From positions 1-64,000 of the forward strand of contig CAWEEP010000042.1 of the NCBI GenBank assembly GCA_963808125.1: a stretch of DNA of 64,000 nucleotides, written 5' to 3'. The notes under the pieces were generated by a model. That model ran no database searches. It had not been told where the DNA came from and was given only the letters and a program-made list of their open reading frames with translations. Source of the stretch: CAWEEP01 sp963808125. Its GTDB lineage: Bacteria > Chloroflexota > Dormibacteria > Aeolococcales > Aeolococcaceae. Shown piece after piece: positions 54,216-62,345 of this stretch. The translations under genes were made by a program, and so were the position numbers. Numbering within the stretch: the stretch's first letter is position 1; the number at the start of each line of letters is the position of its first letter.

Positions 54216-54998
54216 TCAGCCGCCGGGTTCGACCGCCACGTTCCCCGAATCCACCCAGATCGAGACCGACTGTGCCGAGGTCGGGTCCGTCGGCACTTCG
54301 ATGGACGTGCTCCCCGAGTTCGAATGGGCGTCCACGGCATACGCGAGACCTTCTGTCGGCAGTGTCAGGACGACGTTCCCGGAATCGTCCTGCACTGTCA
54401 CGCTGGACGGTGCCTGAGAGAAGCTCAGCGTCACGTCTCCGGAGTTGGCGCCGGCGTTGACGGTGGCGGCATCCATGGCGGCGGCCGTGATGTCCCCCGA
54501 GTTGGTCGTCAGGTGTTCGTTGCCCGAGCCGCCATTGACCTGCAGGTTGCCGGAGTTGGCGGCGAGGGTGAGGTTGCCGAGGTTCGTCGCAGTGATGTTC
54601 CCGGCGTCGGTCGACGCGTCGACCGCGACTCCCGAGGGGATCGCGACGGCGAGGTCGACCGAGCACTGGTCGCCCAGGAACCATGAGCAGCTGGCGCTGA
54701 TCGAGACCCCGGCACCGGTGGTGGTGATGTCGACCGTCGGACGCACCAGGCCGTACCGGGCGACGCCGGTCAGCTCGACCTCGCCGTCGTTGCTGGGGGT
54801 GAGGGTGATGTTGCCGGCGTTGACCGAGACGCTCACCTGGCTGCCGCTCGGGGCGAGGTCGCGGTGGAACTGGAAGCTGCTGGCGCTGACCAGCGCGACG
54901 GCGTTCAGCGCGCCCCAGCCGATCACGGCCAGGGCGAGAGGAACGCCGACGACGAGGGCGGTGAGCCGGCCCGTGGTGAGGGGCGGGGGATTGGACAC
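54216..54998 (-). CDS. DUF4097-type adhesin-like protein
   Basis: 260 aa from GTG 54998. Membrane helix 'LVVGVPLALAVIGWGALNAV' followed by an extracytoplasmic beta-helix with repeating 'SGNxxLT/NAGNITLT' units: 'VSVSVNAGNITLTPSNDGEV', 'ASTDAGNITATNLGNLTLAA', 'NSGDVTLSFSQAP', 'DDSGNVVLTLPTEG'. DUF4097 proteins often follow two-component or LiaFSR-like envelope stress genes. It is downstream of a NarL-type pair on the same strand with an 11-base gap, so cotranscription is likely. Function unknown. Confidence 0.78.
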   Translation of the reverse strand: MSNPPPLTTGRLTALVVGVPLALAVIGWGALNAVALVSASSFQFHRDLAPSGSQVSVSVNAGNITLTPSNDGEVELTGVARYGLVRPTVDITTTGAGVSISASCSWFLGDQCSVDLAVAIPSGVAVDASTDAGNITATNLGNLTLAANSGNLQVNGGSGNEHLTTNSGDITAAAMDAATVNAGANSGDVTLSFSQAPSSVTVQDDSGNVVLTLPTEGLAYAVDAHSNSGSTSIEVPTDPTSAQSVSIWVDSGNVAVEPGG

Positions 54999-55009
54999 GG
55001 TGGAATCCC

Positions 55010-55648
55010 TCAGTTGTCGAGATAGCGGAGCACGGCGAGCACCCGACGGTGGTCGGTGTCGGCAGGGGCGAGGCCGAGCTTGCCGAAGATGCTGTTGATG
55101 TACTTCTCGACCGCGGCGGTCCCGATGCTCAGCGCCGCGGCGATGGCGGCGTTGGAGCGGCCCTCGGCCATGAGGCCGAGGACGCGGCGCTCTCGCGGCG
55201 TCAGCGACGCCAGCGGGTTGCGGCTGCGCGCCAGAAGCTGGGAGACCACCTCGGGGTCGAGCACGCTCGCCCCGCCGGCGACGCGGCGGAGCGCGTCGAT
55301 GAACTCGCCAACATCGGCCACGCGATCCTTGAGGAGATAGCCGACCCCGCCCCGGCGCTCCGTCACCAGCTCGGTCGCGTACCGCTCCTCGACATACTGC
55401 GAGAGGACCAGCACGCCCACCGAGGGCCACTGGCGCCGCACCACCAGCGCGGCTCGGAGGCCCTCGTCGGTGAAGGTCGGCGGCATGCGCACGTCGACCA
55501 CGACGACGTCGGGTCGCTGCGCATCCACGGCGCGGAGGAACGCCTCCGCATCGCCGGTGGCGGCGACCACATCGAAGCCGGCCTCCACCAGCAGGCGCGA
55601 AAGCCCCTCGCGCAGGAGGACGGAGTCCTCGGCGATCACGATGCGCAT
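55010..55648 (-). CDS. NarL/LuxR-family response regulator
   Basis: 212 aa from ATG 55648. Receiver: 'VIAEDSVLLREGLSRLLVEA', phospho-acceptor in 'DVVVVDVRMPPTFTDEGLRA', Lys in 'YLLKDRVADV'. LuxR helix-turn-helix: 'LTPRERRVLGLMAEGRSNAA', 'IAAALSIGTAAVEKYINSIF'. Start overlaps the upstream histidine kinase by 13 bases, so it is the cognate regulator. Probable target includes its own operon with the DUF4097 gene. Confidence 0.93.
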   Translation of the reverse strand: MRIVIAEDSVLLREGLSRLLVEAGFDVVAATGDAEAFLRAVDAQRPDVVVVDVRMPPTFTDEGLRAALVVRRQWPSVGVLVLSQYVEERYATELVTERRGGVGYLLKDRVADVGEFIDALRRVAGGASVLDPEVVSQLLARSRNPLASLTPRERRVLGLMAEGRSNAAIAAALSIGTAAVEKYINSIFGKLGLAPADTDHRRVLAVLRYLDN

Positions 55649-56931
55649 GGCAGTTCCACCTGGATGACAGTCGGCCCACCGGCGGGGCTGTCGACGCGGA
55701 GATCCCCATCGATCCCGGAGATGCGGTCGGCGAGGCCGGAGAGCCCGCCGCCGCCGGGATTCGCGCTGCCGATGCCGTCGTCGCGGACGACGATGCGCAG
55801 CACCCCGCCCGCCTTGCGGATGTCGACGGAGGCATGCTTCGCGTGGGCGTGCTTGGCGACGTTGGTCAGAGCCTCGGCCACCACGAAATACGCGATGGAC
55901 TCGACGGTGAGCGAGGGACGCTCGGCGACCTCGACGCTGACCGTAACGGGGACAGGGCAGAGGGCGGCCAGGCCGGAGACCGCGGCGTCGAGGCCCCGGT
56001 CGGTGAGCACCGGGGGGTGGACGCCGCGGACGAGGTGCCGCAGCTCCGCCAGCGCCTCCTTGGCCTCGGCGTGGGCGCGGTCGATGAGGTCGCGGGCACC
56101 TTCGGGGTCGCTGTCGAACTTGGCCTTGGCCCGCCCGAGCTCCATGGCGACGGAAACCAGCCGTTGCTGGGCGCCGTCGTGGAGGTCGCGTTCGATGCGG
56201 AGACGCTCGGTTTCGGCGGCGCCCACGACGCGGGCACGACTGTCCTCGAGCTCGGCCACCCGGCGGGTGAGGGCACCCGACCCGGGGCCCAGCAGGGCGC
56301 GGGCCAGCGCCGTCTCGACCGAGGCGAGGCCCCGGACCACGAGTGGGGCGACGAGCAGGAGGATCAGCCCGGCCAGGGCGGCGCAGGTCAGCGCCAGCGG
56401 CCCGCGGGCGACGCCGATGGTGGCGCCCCCGCCGGGCAGCGCGGCGTCGTAGACGGGCAGGGTCACCAGCGCGAGCGAGACGGCCCAGACCGTCATGACG
56501 AGGCTGAAGTCGATGACGCCGACAGGGAGCCAGAGCACGCAGTAGGCGAGCTGGCGCCACGTCGTCCGCGTCCGGAACGGCTGGATGAGGCGCCGCCACC
56601 ACTCGCCCTCCGGCGCGGGGGTGGCCGGGGTCTGGATCGTCTCGCCGAGCAGGAGGGCGAAGCGGGCGCGTTCGAACTGGGCGATCGCGGTGATCATCCA
56701 GGCGGTGGCGGCCAGCACGGGGATGCCGAAGAGGAAGAGAGGCAGGAGCCCGATGCCCAGGGACACCCCCGTCACCACCAGGCTGAAGATGATGACGGCG
56801 ACGGGGAGCCCGGCGAGGAGGTGGATGGTCGCCAGCCACGTCCGCGACGAGACGATGGCGGCCGGCAGCCGCCAGACGTCTCTGGCGTGGACGGGTTCCC
56901 CCGCCTGGCGTGCAACGGTGCTATCGGGCAT
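55636..56931 (-). CDS. NarL-type sensor histidine kinase
   Basis: 431 aa from ATG 56931. Two helix pairs form an N-terminal membrane sensor ('HLLAGLPVAVIIFSLVVTG', 'IGLLPLFLFGIPVLAATAWM', 'VTLPVYDAALPGGG'), as in the 'putative sensor' domain of actinobacterial-type kinases. HisKA_3 has the phospho-acceptor in 'ERDLHDGAQQRLVSVAMELG'. HATPase: N-box 'VAEALTNVAKHAHAKHASV', 'VRDDGIGSANPGGGGLSGLA'. Phosphorylates the overlapping regulator. Ligand not known. Confidence 0.9.
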   Translation of the reverse strand: MPDSTVARQAGEPVHARDVWRLPAAIVSSRTWLATIHLLAGLPVAVIIFSLVVTGVSLGIGLLPLFLFGIPVLAATAWMITAIAQFERARFALLLGETIQTPATPAPEGEWWRRLIQPFRTRTTWRQLAYCVLWLPVGVIDFSLVMTVWAVSLALVTLPVYDAALPGGGATIGVARGPLALTCAALAGLILLLVAPLVVRGLASVETALARALLGPGSGALTRRVAELEDSRARVVGAAETERLRIERDLHDGAQQRLVSVAMELGRAKAKFDSDPEGARDLIDRAHAEAKEALAELRHLVRGVHPPVLTDRGLDAAVSGLAALCPVPVTVSVEVAERPSLTVESIAYFVVAEALTNVAKHAHAKHASVDIRKAGGVLRIVVRDDGIGSANPGGGGLSGLADRISGIDGDLRVDSPAGGPTVIQVELPCAS

Positions 56932-57552
56932 GTCCCAAGGGTACGGAGAGGGAGTCCCGTCTGCCCATCCCGCCAGCCCACGACTTTGCCAGGGGGTTCG
57001 CCCTACCCCTCTCAGGTGCCTGGTGACGTGCAGCGTCCGGGCGGATGGGCCGAGACGTCGCGCGTTCGCCGCCCGACGGCACCGCCCCTGCCGCTCATCG
57101 ACCACCATGGCAGCGGTGGCGACCGGGTCTCGCGGAGACGTCAGCTGGGCGTCAGCAAGGCGCGGGTGGTGAAGTCCCGGGTGATCGCCGGTGCAGACAT
57201 CCCCTTCCCCGGCGGGAGCACGCAGGTCTCCTCGGACGCGCCGTCACTCTGCGTGGAACCGGTGGACGGCGTCCAGTCGTCGAGGACGACGCCGGGGGCG
57301 GGATGCGTTCCACCCGCGTCGGGTAGCCGTGTCCAGGGAGCCGCGACGCTGCGTCCGTCCTGGACTCTGGAAAGGCTGGATGGGCGAGGAACCGTCCAAG
57401 CCCGCCGGGAGCGACAGCCATGAGCGAGGCTCCGCAGGGGTGTTCCCAGCGGGTAACGCGGTGAACCCAGTGCTCCATCGGAACTGGCTTCCGCCTCGCG
57501 GTGACCCTAGCCTGACGAGTTAGCCCAAGCGCTCTGGGGAGGAGCCCTGACC
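56932..57552. other. Gap without a supportable gene
   Basis: 621 bases of GC-rich DNA between divergent units. Several open frames exist by chance in this composition, and none has a recognisable product or a good start. It should hold the promoter of the kinase (near 56,935) and of the zinc-ribbon gene (near 57,500). No repeats or tRNA seen. Confidence 0.4.
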
Positions 57553-58536
57553 GTGGTGGCCCAGCGGATCTGTCCGGCGTGTGGAACCGCCAACTCCACG
57601 CTCGCGCCCGTCTGTCGGGCCTGCTCGATCCAACTCCTGGCGCGGCCCATGCCCGATGACCCCGCTGGGGGCGACGCCTTCCACAGCGACGATGACCGGA
57701 CTGCCAGTCCGATCCCGCTCGGGCCGCCGCCGCCTCCTGAGGCGCTCCCGCATCCCGGCGCAGGCCGGGACAGCGCCCCGGCACCCGCCCCGCCCGTTCC
57801 CGGCCCGCGCGCCGGCGGACCCGGTTGGGGCGTCCGCGACCAGAGGCCGGCCCCCGGTCTGGACTGGGACCTGCCGCCGCATCCCGCCGGCACCGTCGCG
57901 CCCACCGAATCCGGACAAGCCTCCAACCCGGCTGCCGGGTCGGGACCGGATCCAGCGCGGCGATCACGGACCGGGCTGGGTGCCTTCCTCGCCCTCGCCC
58001 TCATCATCGCCGTGGCGGCGGGTGCCGCCATCACCCTGTGGCCGGGCTCGAATTCCGGGCTCGGCTCCGGCACGCACGGGGTGAGTGCGCCACTCACGCT
58101 GGGAGGCTTCGCCCAGAACTCCAACCCGGAGCTCCAGTCCGTCGGACTGACGCTCCAGTCCGAACTCCAGGCGGACTCCGCATCGACGACAGGCGGGCTG
58201 CTGCAGACTGTGACCGCCTTCTACGGGTCGACGGACAGGACTGGCACCGGAATGAATCCCGACTACCTGTTGTTCATGATGAGTTTCCGTGGGCAACTCA
58301 CTGCCTCCGATCTCACCACCATGGCCAATGGCGTCATCGACTCGGGCTCCACATCGGTTGAGACGCGGAACGGAGTCAGCTTCTACTGCGGAACGACCAT
58401 GGGCGGGGACGTCTTGCCGTCGGCCTGTGTCTGGGTCGACGGCAACGTGCTAGGTGTGGTCGAGGGGGCCGCCCGCGGCGGTTCATCCGCCACGCTGGCC
58501 GCGGCCGAGGACGCGCGCGGCAGCGCCGAGCACTGA
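57553..58536 (+). CDS. Zinc-ribbon membrane protein with extracytoplasmic domain
   Basis: 327 aa from GTG 57553. N-terminal zinc ribbon 'RICPACGTANSTLAPVCRAC' with two CxxC pairs, a long Pro/Gly/Ala-rich linker, a membrane helix 'GLGAFLALALIIAVAAGAAI', and an extracytoplasmic domain ('VTAFYGSTDRTGTGMNPDYL', 'NGVSFYCGTTMGGDVLPSAC', 'VWVDGNVLGVVEGAARGG'). The C-terminal domain with two Cys resembles those of actinobacterial-type membrane proteins of unknown role. Function not known. Confidence 0.65.
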   Translation: MVAQRICPACGTANSTLAPVCRACSIQLLARPMPDDPAGGDAFHSDDDRTASPIPLGPPPPPEALPHPGAGRDSAPAPAPPVPGPRAGGPGWGVRDQRPAPGLDWDLPPHPAGTVAPTESGQASNPAAGSGPDPARRSRTGLGAFLALALIIAVAAGAAITLWPGSNSGLGSGTHGVSAPLTLGGFAQNSNPELQSVGLTLQSELQADSASTTGGLLQTVTAFYGSTDRTGTGMNPDYLLFMMSFRGQLTASDLTTMANGVIDSGSTSVETRNGVSFYCGTTMGGDVLPSACVWVDGNVLGVVEGAARGGSSATLAAAEDARGSAEH

Positions 58537-58580
58537 GCGTCGGGTGCGGCCCCGGATCAGATTCGCTGGATCGCGGGGGC

Positions 58581-59762
58581 TCAGGCCGCCGGCAGGGTGA
58601 AGGCGAAGCAGCCTCCCTCGCCGGCCGCCGGGTCCTCGACCCACACTCGCCCGGCGTGGGCCTCGACGAGCCCCCGGACGATGGCCAGACCAAGGCCCGT
58701 GCCGCCCACCGTTGGGGCCTGGTCGCCGTTGCCGGCGCCGGCGTCGGGCCCGCGGACGAAGCGCTCGAAGATCCGCTCCCGCAGCTCCGCCGCTACTCCC
58801 GGTCCCTGGTCGACGACCCGGGTGACCACCATCGACCGCTTCCCCGGCGCCGCCTCCAGGGCGATCGGCGTCCCCGGCGGGGCGTGGCGGTCCGCGTTGC
58901 GCAGCAGGTTGTCCAGGATCTGGCCAAGCCTGTCCCAATCCGCCAGGACCTCGAGGTCGCCCTGGGGGAGTTTGACGTCCACGGCGCGTTCCGGCGAGGC
59001 CCGGCGCAGACGAGCGGCCGCCGCCGACAGCGCCTCGCCGAGGTCGATGTCCACGGCGTTGAGGGTGAGCGCATGGCCCTCGATCCTCGCCATGTCGAGG
59101 AGGTCGGAGACGAGCCTCTCCAGACGCCGGGCCTCACGGGCCACGGCCTCGACGTCCGGACGCAACGGCTGGGCCAGAGCCGGGTTCTCCAGCAGGTCGG
59201 TGGCTCCGATGAGGATGCTGCCGAGGGGTGTGCGCAGTTCGTGGGAGACGTTGGCGAGTAGGTCGGTGCGGAGCCGGTCGGACTCCTCGAGGACCCGGAC
59301 CTGCTGTTGCGTCTGTGCGAGGCGCACCGCCACCGCCGCTGACTCCGCCTGCTCGCGGTTCAGCCGTTCCAGCTCGACGTTGACCTGGCCGAGCTGGGCG
59401 GCCAGGCGCTCCGCCTCGAGCTGGGCGCGGCGGCGTCGGGAGCCGAGGCCTCCGACCACACCGGCGACGGCCAGGAAGACCAGCAGGTTGACGACGTCTC
59501 CTGTGCTGGCGATGGCGAGCTGGTGAAAGGGCGGGACGAAGTAGTAGTCGACGAGGAGGAAGCTGGCCGCCGCCGCGACGATGGCCGGCCCCAGCCCGCT
59601 CAGCAGTCCGAGGGACGCCACCAGGACGACGTAGAGCAGGGCCCAATCGTTCGAACCGCTGCGTGGGAGCAGGCTGAGGAGCATGGTGAGGAGCGCCGGT
59701 CCGACCAGTGCCGCCGTGAAGCCGGCGAGGGCACCGAGATGGCCGTGGCGGGCCACCATCAT
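58581..59762 (-). CDS. DUF4118 sensor histidine kinase, C-terminal half of KdpD
   Basis: 393 aa from ATG 59762, overlapping the upstream stop (TGATG). Four helices of a DUF4118 domain ('LAGFTAALVGPALLTMLLSL', 'ALLYVVLVASLGLLSGLGPA', 'FLLVDYYFVPPFHQLAIAS', 'VVNLLVFLAVAGVVGGLGSR'), a coiled coil, then HisKA 'ANVSHELRTPLGSILIGATD', N-box 'DNLLRNADRHAPPG', 'RVVDQGPGVAAELRERIFER' and 'GGTGLGLAIVRGLVEAHAGR'. DUF4118 plus kinase is exactly what follows the USP domain in KdpD. The input half is encoded separately at 51995. Confidence 0.88.
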   Translation of the reverse strand: MMVARHGHLGALAGFTAALVGPALLTMLLSLLPRSGSNDWALLYVVLVASLGLLSGLGPAIVAAAASFLLVDYYFVPPFHQLAIASTGDVVNLLVFLAVAGVVGGLGSRRRRAQLEAERLAAQLGQVNVELERLNREQAESAAVAVRLAQTQQQVRVLEESDRLRTDLLANVSHELRTPLGSILIGATDLLENPALAQPLRPDVEAVAREARRLERLVSDLLDMARIEGHALTLNAVDIDLGEALSAAAARLRRASPERAVDVKLPQGDLEVLADWDRLGQILDNLLRNADRHAPPGTPIALEAAPGKRSMVVTRVVDQGPGVAAELRERIFERFVRGPDAGAGNGDQAPTVGGTGLGLAIVRGLVEAHAGRVWVEDPAAGEGGCFAFTLPAA

Positions 59763-60136
59763 GATGGGTGGCTCCCGTCCAGCTCCTGGTTGAGCGCCCG
59801 CGCGTGGCGGCGGAGGCGCCGGGCCCGCACCGTCCGGCGGATGCGCAGGACCTCGGGCACCGCCGTGACGGCGCAGATCGCCGCCAGCACGGTGGTTGCG
59901 ATCCCCAGCCACAATGGGCCGAGGAGCAGCACCGTGATCCCGGCCACGGCGAGGATCCCGCAGGCCGCGGTGAGGCCGACGACGACGGTGCTGTGGGCGG
60001 CGATCAGGGCGGGCTCCCTGGTGGCGGCGACCGTCTTCCGGATTCCGGCCATGTCCACCGGCTGAGGCTGGCGGCCCGTGGCGCGCGAAAAGCGACGGAC
60101 CAGGGTTCGGAGCACCAGCGATGTGAGTAGGGACAT
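59759..60136 (-). CDS. Small membrane protein next to the DUF4118 kinase
   Basis: 125 aa from ATG 60136; a GTG at 60148 is possible. Two helices 'STVVVGLTAACGILAVAGIT' and 'LLLGPLWLGIATTVLAAICA', a basic start and a basic tail ('RIRRTVRARRLRRHARALNQ'). The stop overlaps the kinase start, so it is probably cotranslated and may modulate the kinase. Family unknown. Confidence 0.6.
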   Translation of the reverse strand: MSLLTSLVLRTLVRRFSRATGRQPQPVDMAGIRKTVAATREPALIAAHSTVVVGLTAACGILAVAGITVLLLGPLWLGIATTVLAAICAVTAVPEVLRIRRTVRARRLRRHARALNQELDGSHPS

Positions 60137-60192
60137 GGGCCAGGGCACGTGCCCATGCTACATTCGCCAGTCAAACGATCCGGAGGAATGAG

Positions 60193-60423
60193 ATGGTCCG
60201 CGCCTACGTCCTCATCGGCGTCACCGCCGGGAAGGCTCTCGAGGTTGTGCACAAGCTGCAGGGTCAGGAGGGCATCCTCCAGGCCGATGCCATCACGGGC
60301 GAATACGACGTCATCGCCCGAGCCGAGGCCGACGACGTCGCCGGCATCGGCAAGCTGATCGTCGAGAAGATCCAGGCGGCCGACGGAGTCTTCAAGACCA
60401 TCACCTGCCTTGTCGTGCAGTAG
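60193..60423 (+). CDS. Stand-alone Lrp/AsnC ligand-binding (RAM) domain protein
   Basis: 76 aa from ATG 60193, after a GGAGG ribosome binding site. 'MVRAYVLIGVTAGKALEVVH', 'GILQADAITGEYDVIARAEA' and 'LIVEKIQAADGVFKTITCLV' give the beta-alpha-beta-beta-alpha-beta RAM fold. The helix-turn-helix of full Lrp proteins is missing. Such stand-alone proteins form oligomers and may bind amino acids. Upstream of threonine catabolism genes, but separated from them by the phosphatidyltransferase. Confidence 0.88.
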   Translation: MVRAYVLIGVTAGKALEVVHKLQGQEGILQADAITGEYDVIARAEADDVAGIGKLIVEKIQAADGVFKTITCLVVQ

Positions 60424-60447
60424 GCCGGCGCGCGCACCCGGCGGCCG

Positions 60448-61305
60448 GTGACGGCCGGCCGGGCGCCCGGCGGTCTGCGCGCGTTTGCCGGCTTCTGCGC
60501 CGACTCCGCCGGTCGTCTCCGCCACAGCCCGAGCCTGCGTCGATCACTCGCGCTATGGCTTGTCATCGGCCTGCTCGGCACTGAGGCGCTCAGCCTTGCC
60601 GTCGCCGGCCTCCACGGCGGCGGTTGGGCCACGGCCAGTCTCGGCACCGTCGGCTGGTGGGCGCTGATCGCCCTGGTCATGGCGGGCGGGGCCGCCATGC
60701 TCGAGCGCCCCGACGGGGTCGCCGTCGAGGCGTACGGGGTGCCCAACGGTCTCTCGGCGCTCCGCGCCTGGTTCTGCCTGCCGCTCCTCCTCTGTGCCAC
60801 CTGGTCGCTGCCGGGGAGGCTCGGCTTCGTGCTCTGGGTGACCGTCGGCGGCGCCGTCGGCATGCTCGACTTCGTGGACGGATTCGTGGCCCGCCGCTTC
60901 GGCCCGGTCACCAAGCTGGGCAAGGCCATCGACCCGGCGATGGACGTCCTCTTCTTCAGTGTCGGAGCGGTCGGCAGCGCCCACCTCGGGATCCTCACCT
61001 GGTGGCTCGCCGCCCTGATCCTCTTCCGCTACCTGGCGCCGCTCCTGCTCACCCCCGTCGTCTTCCTTCTCGGTCGCCGGCCCGAGCTGGTCCACACCGT
61101 CTGGGGACGCCGCAGCACGGCCCTCATCGGTCTCGTCCTCATCATCTCGATGCTGGTCCACGTTGCCGGCGGCCCGGTGGCCCTCATCGACGCGGCGGTG
61201 GGCCTGCCCCTTCTCGTCCCCACCTGCCTGCTCCACTTCGCGGCCCTGGTGCGGCGCGTTGCCGGCGCCCCCGCCGCCGGGCACGCCCAGCTTCTCCCCT
61301 CATAA
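60448..61305 (+). CDS. CDP-alcohol phosphatidyltransferase family protein
   Basis: 285 aa from GTG 60448. Membrane protein with about six helices. The family signature D-G-x2-A-R-x8-G-x3-D-x3-D reads 'DGFVARRFGPVTKLGKAIDP' followed by AMD. These enzymes transfer a phosphoalcohol from a CDP-alcohol to glycerol-3-phosphate, inositol phosphate or another acceptor; the acceptor cannot be told here. The extra N-terminal region with two helices precedes the catalytic core. Confidence 0.85.
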   Translation: MTAGRAPGGLRAFAGFCADSAGRLRHSPSLRRSLALWLVIGLLGTEALSLAVAGLHGGGWATASLGTVGWWALIALVMAGGAAMLERPDGVAVEAYGVPNGLSALRAWFCLPLLLCATWSLPGRLGFVLWVTVGGAVGMLDFVDGFVARRFGPVTKLGKAIDPAMDVLFFSVGAVGSAHLGILTWWLAALILFRYLAPLLLTPVVFLLGRRPELVHTVWGRRSTALIGLVLIISMLVHVAGGPVALIDAAVGLPLLVPTCLLHFAALVRRVAGAPAAGHAQLLPS

Positions 61306-61316
61306 TCGGTCACGGC

Positions 61317-62345
61317 ATGCTGGCTGTGATCAAGGCGGCTCCGGGTCCCGGCTTCTCCCTCGTCGAGGTGCCCCAGCCCAGCGCCGGGCCGGGCGAGGTC
61401 CTACTCCGGGTCGTCGCCGCGTCCGTGTGCGGCACCGATGTCCACCTCTACGACTGGAACCCGTGGGCGCAGTCCAGGGTCCATCCCCCCCGGATCATCG
61501 GCCACGAACTGTGCGGCGAGGTGGTCACCCTCGGTGCCGGCGTCGACGGCGGGATCGCCATCGGCGAGCGGGTCGCCGTCGAGTCCCACATCGTCTGCCG
61601 CCGCTGTCCGGCGTGCCGGCGCGGCGACTTCCACGTCTGCGCCGACACCCGCATCCTCGGTGTCGACACTGACGGCTGCTTCGCCGGCTGGGCAGTCGTC
61701 CCTGCCGCCAACATCTGGCCCGTCGGAGACGCCATCAGCCCGGCCGTGGCCGCGGCCATGGAGCCGTTCGGCAACGCCGTCCACGCCTGCTCCTACGGAG
61801 AGATGCGGGGCGCGACGGTGGCGGTCTTCGGATGCGGGCCCATCGGCTGCGCGGCGGTTGCCGTGGCCAAGGCCCGCGGCGCCTGGCGGGTGGTGGCCGT
61901 CGACCGCAACCGGTACCGGCTCGGGCTGGCCGAGAAGATGGGGGCCGACGCGCTCGTCGAAGCCGGGGAGGGAAGCGCCGAGGCCGCCGTGAGGCGTGCC
62001 GCCGGCGGCAGGGTCGACTGCGCCCTGGAGATGAGCGGAGCGCCGGTGGCGGTGATCGCCGCCACCCGCGTGGTCCGTTCCGGCGGGTGGATCTCGCTGC
62101 TCGGCATCGGCGACGAACCCACCACCATCGACCTCTCCACCGACGTCGTCATGCGCAGCCTGACGCTGCACGGCGTGGTGGGCCGGCGGCTCTTCAGCAC
62201 CTGGGAGCAGACTGCCGCCCACTTGCGGAGCGGTGCCATCGACGCCGCCCAGCTCATCACCCACCGGTTCCCGCTGGCCGACATCGAGGAGGCGATCAGG
62301 CTCGTCAAGTCGGGTCTCTGTGGCAAGGTGTCGCTGATCCCATGA
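61317..62345 (+). CDS. tdh: L-threonine 3-dehydrogenase
   Basis: 342 aa from ATG 61317. Zinc-dependent MDR: 'ASVCGTDVHLYDWNPWAQSR' (catalytic Cys and 'HxYxWD/NPW' typical of Tdh), 'PRIIGHELCGEVVTLGAGVD', structural zinc 'CRRCPACRRGDFHVC', 'VAVFGCGPIGCAAVAVAKAR' for NAD. Oxidises threonine to 2-amino-3-ketobutyrate. ATGA overlap with kbl, which takes the product. Confidence 0.92.
   Translation: MLAVIKAAPGPGFSLVEVPQPSAGPGEVLLRVVAASVCGTDVHLYDWNPWAQSRVHPPRIIGHELCGEVVTLGAGVDGGIAIGERVAVESHIVCRRCPACRRGDFHVCADTRILGVDTDGCFAGWAVVPAANIWPVGDAISPAVAAAMEPFGNAVHACSYGEMRGATVAVFGCGPIGCAAVAVAKARGAWRVVAVDRNRYRLGLAEKMGADALVEAGEGSAEAAVRRAAGGRVDCALEMSGAPVAVIAATRVVRSGGWISLLGIGDEPTTIDLSTDVVMRSLTLHGVVGRRLFSTWEQTAAHLRSGAIDAAQLITHRFPLADIEEAIRLVKSGLCGKVSLIP

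Noticed and set aside
51203..54340. A 1045-codon open frame on the minus strand opposite the KdpD-like gene
   Set aside because: It lies antisense to a clear KdpD-USP protein, its translation is low-complexity (His/Arg/Gly/Asp-rich) with no domains, and high GC content creates such frames.
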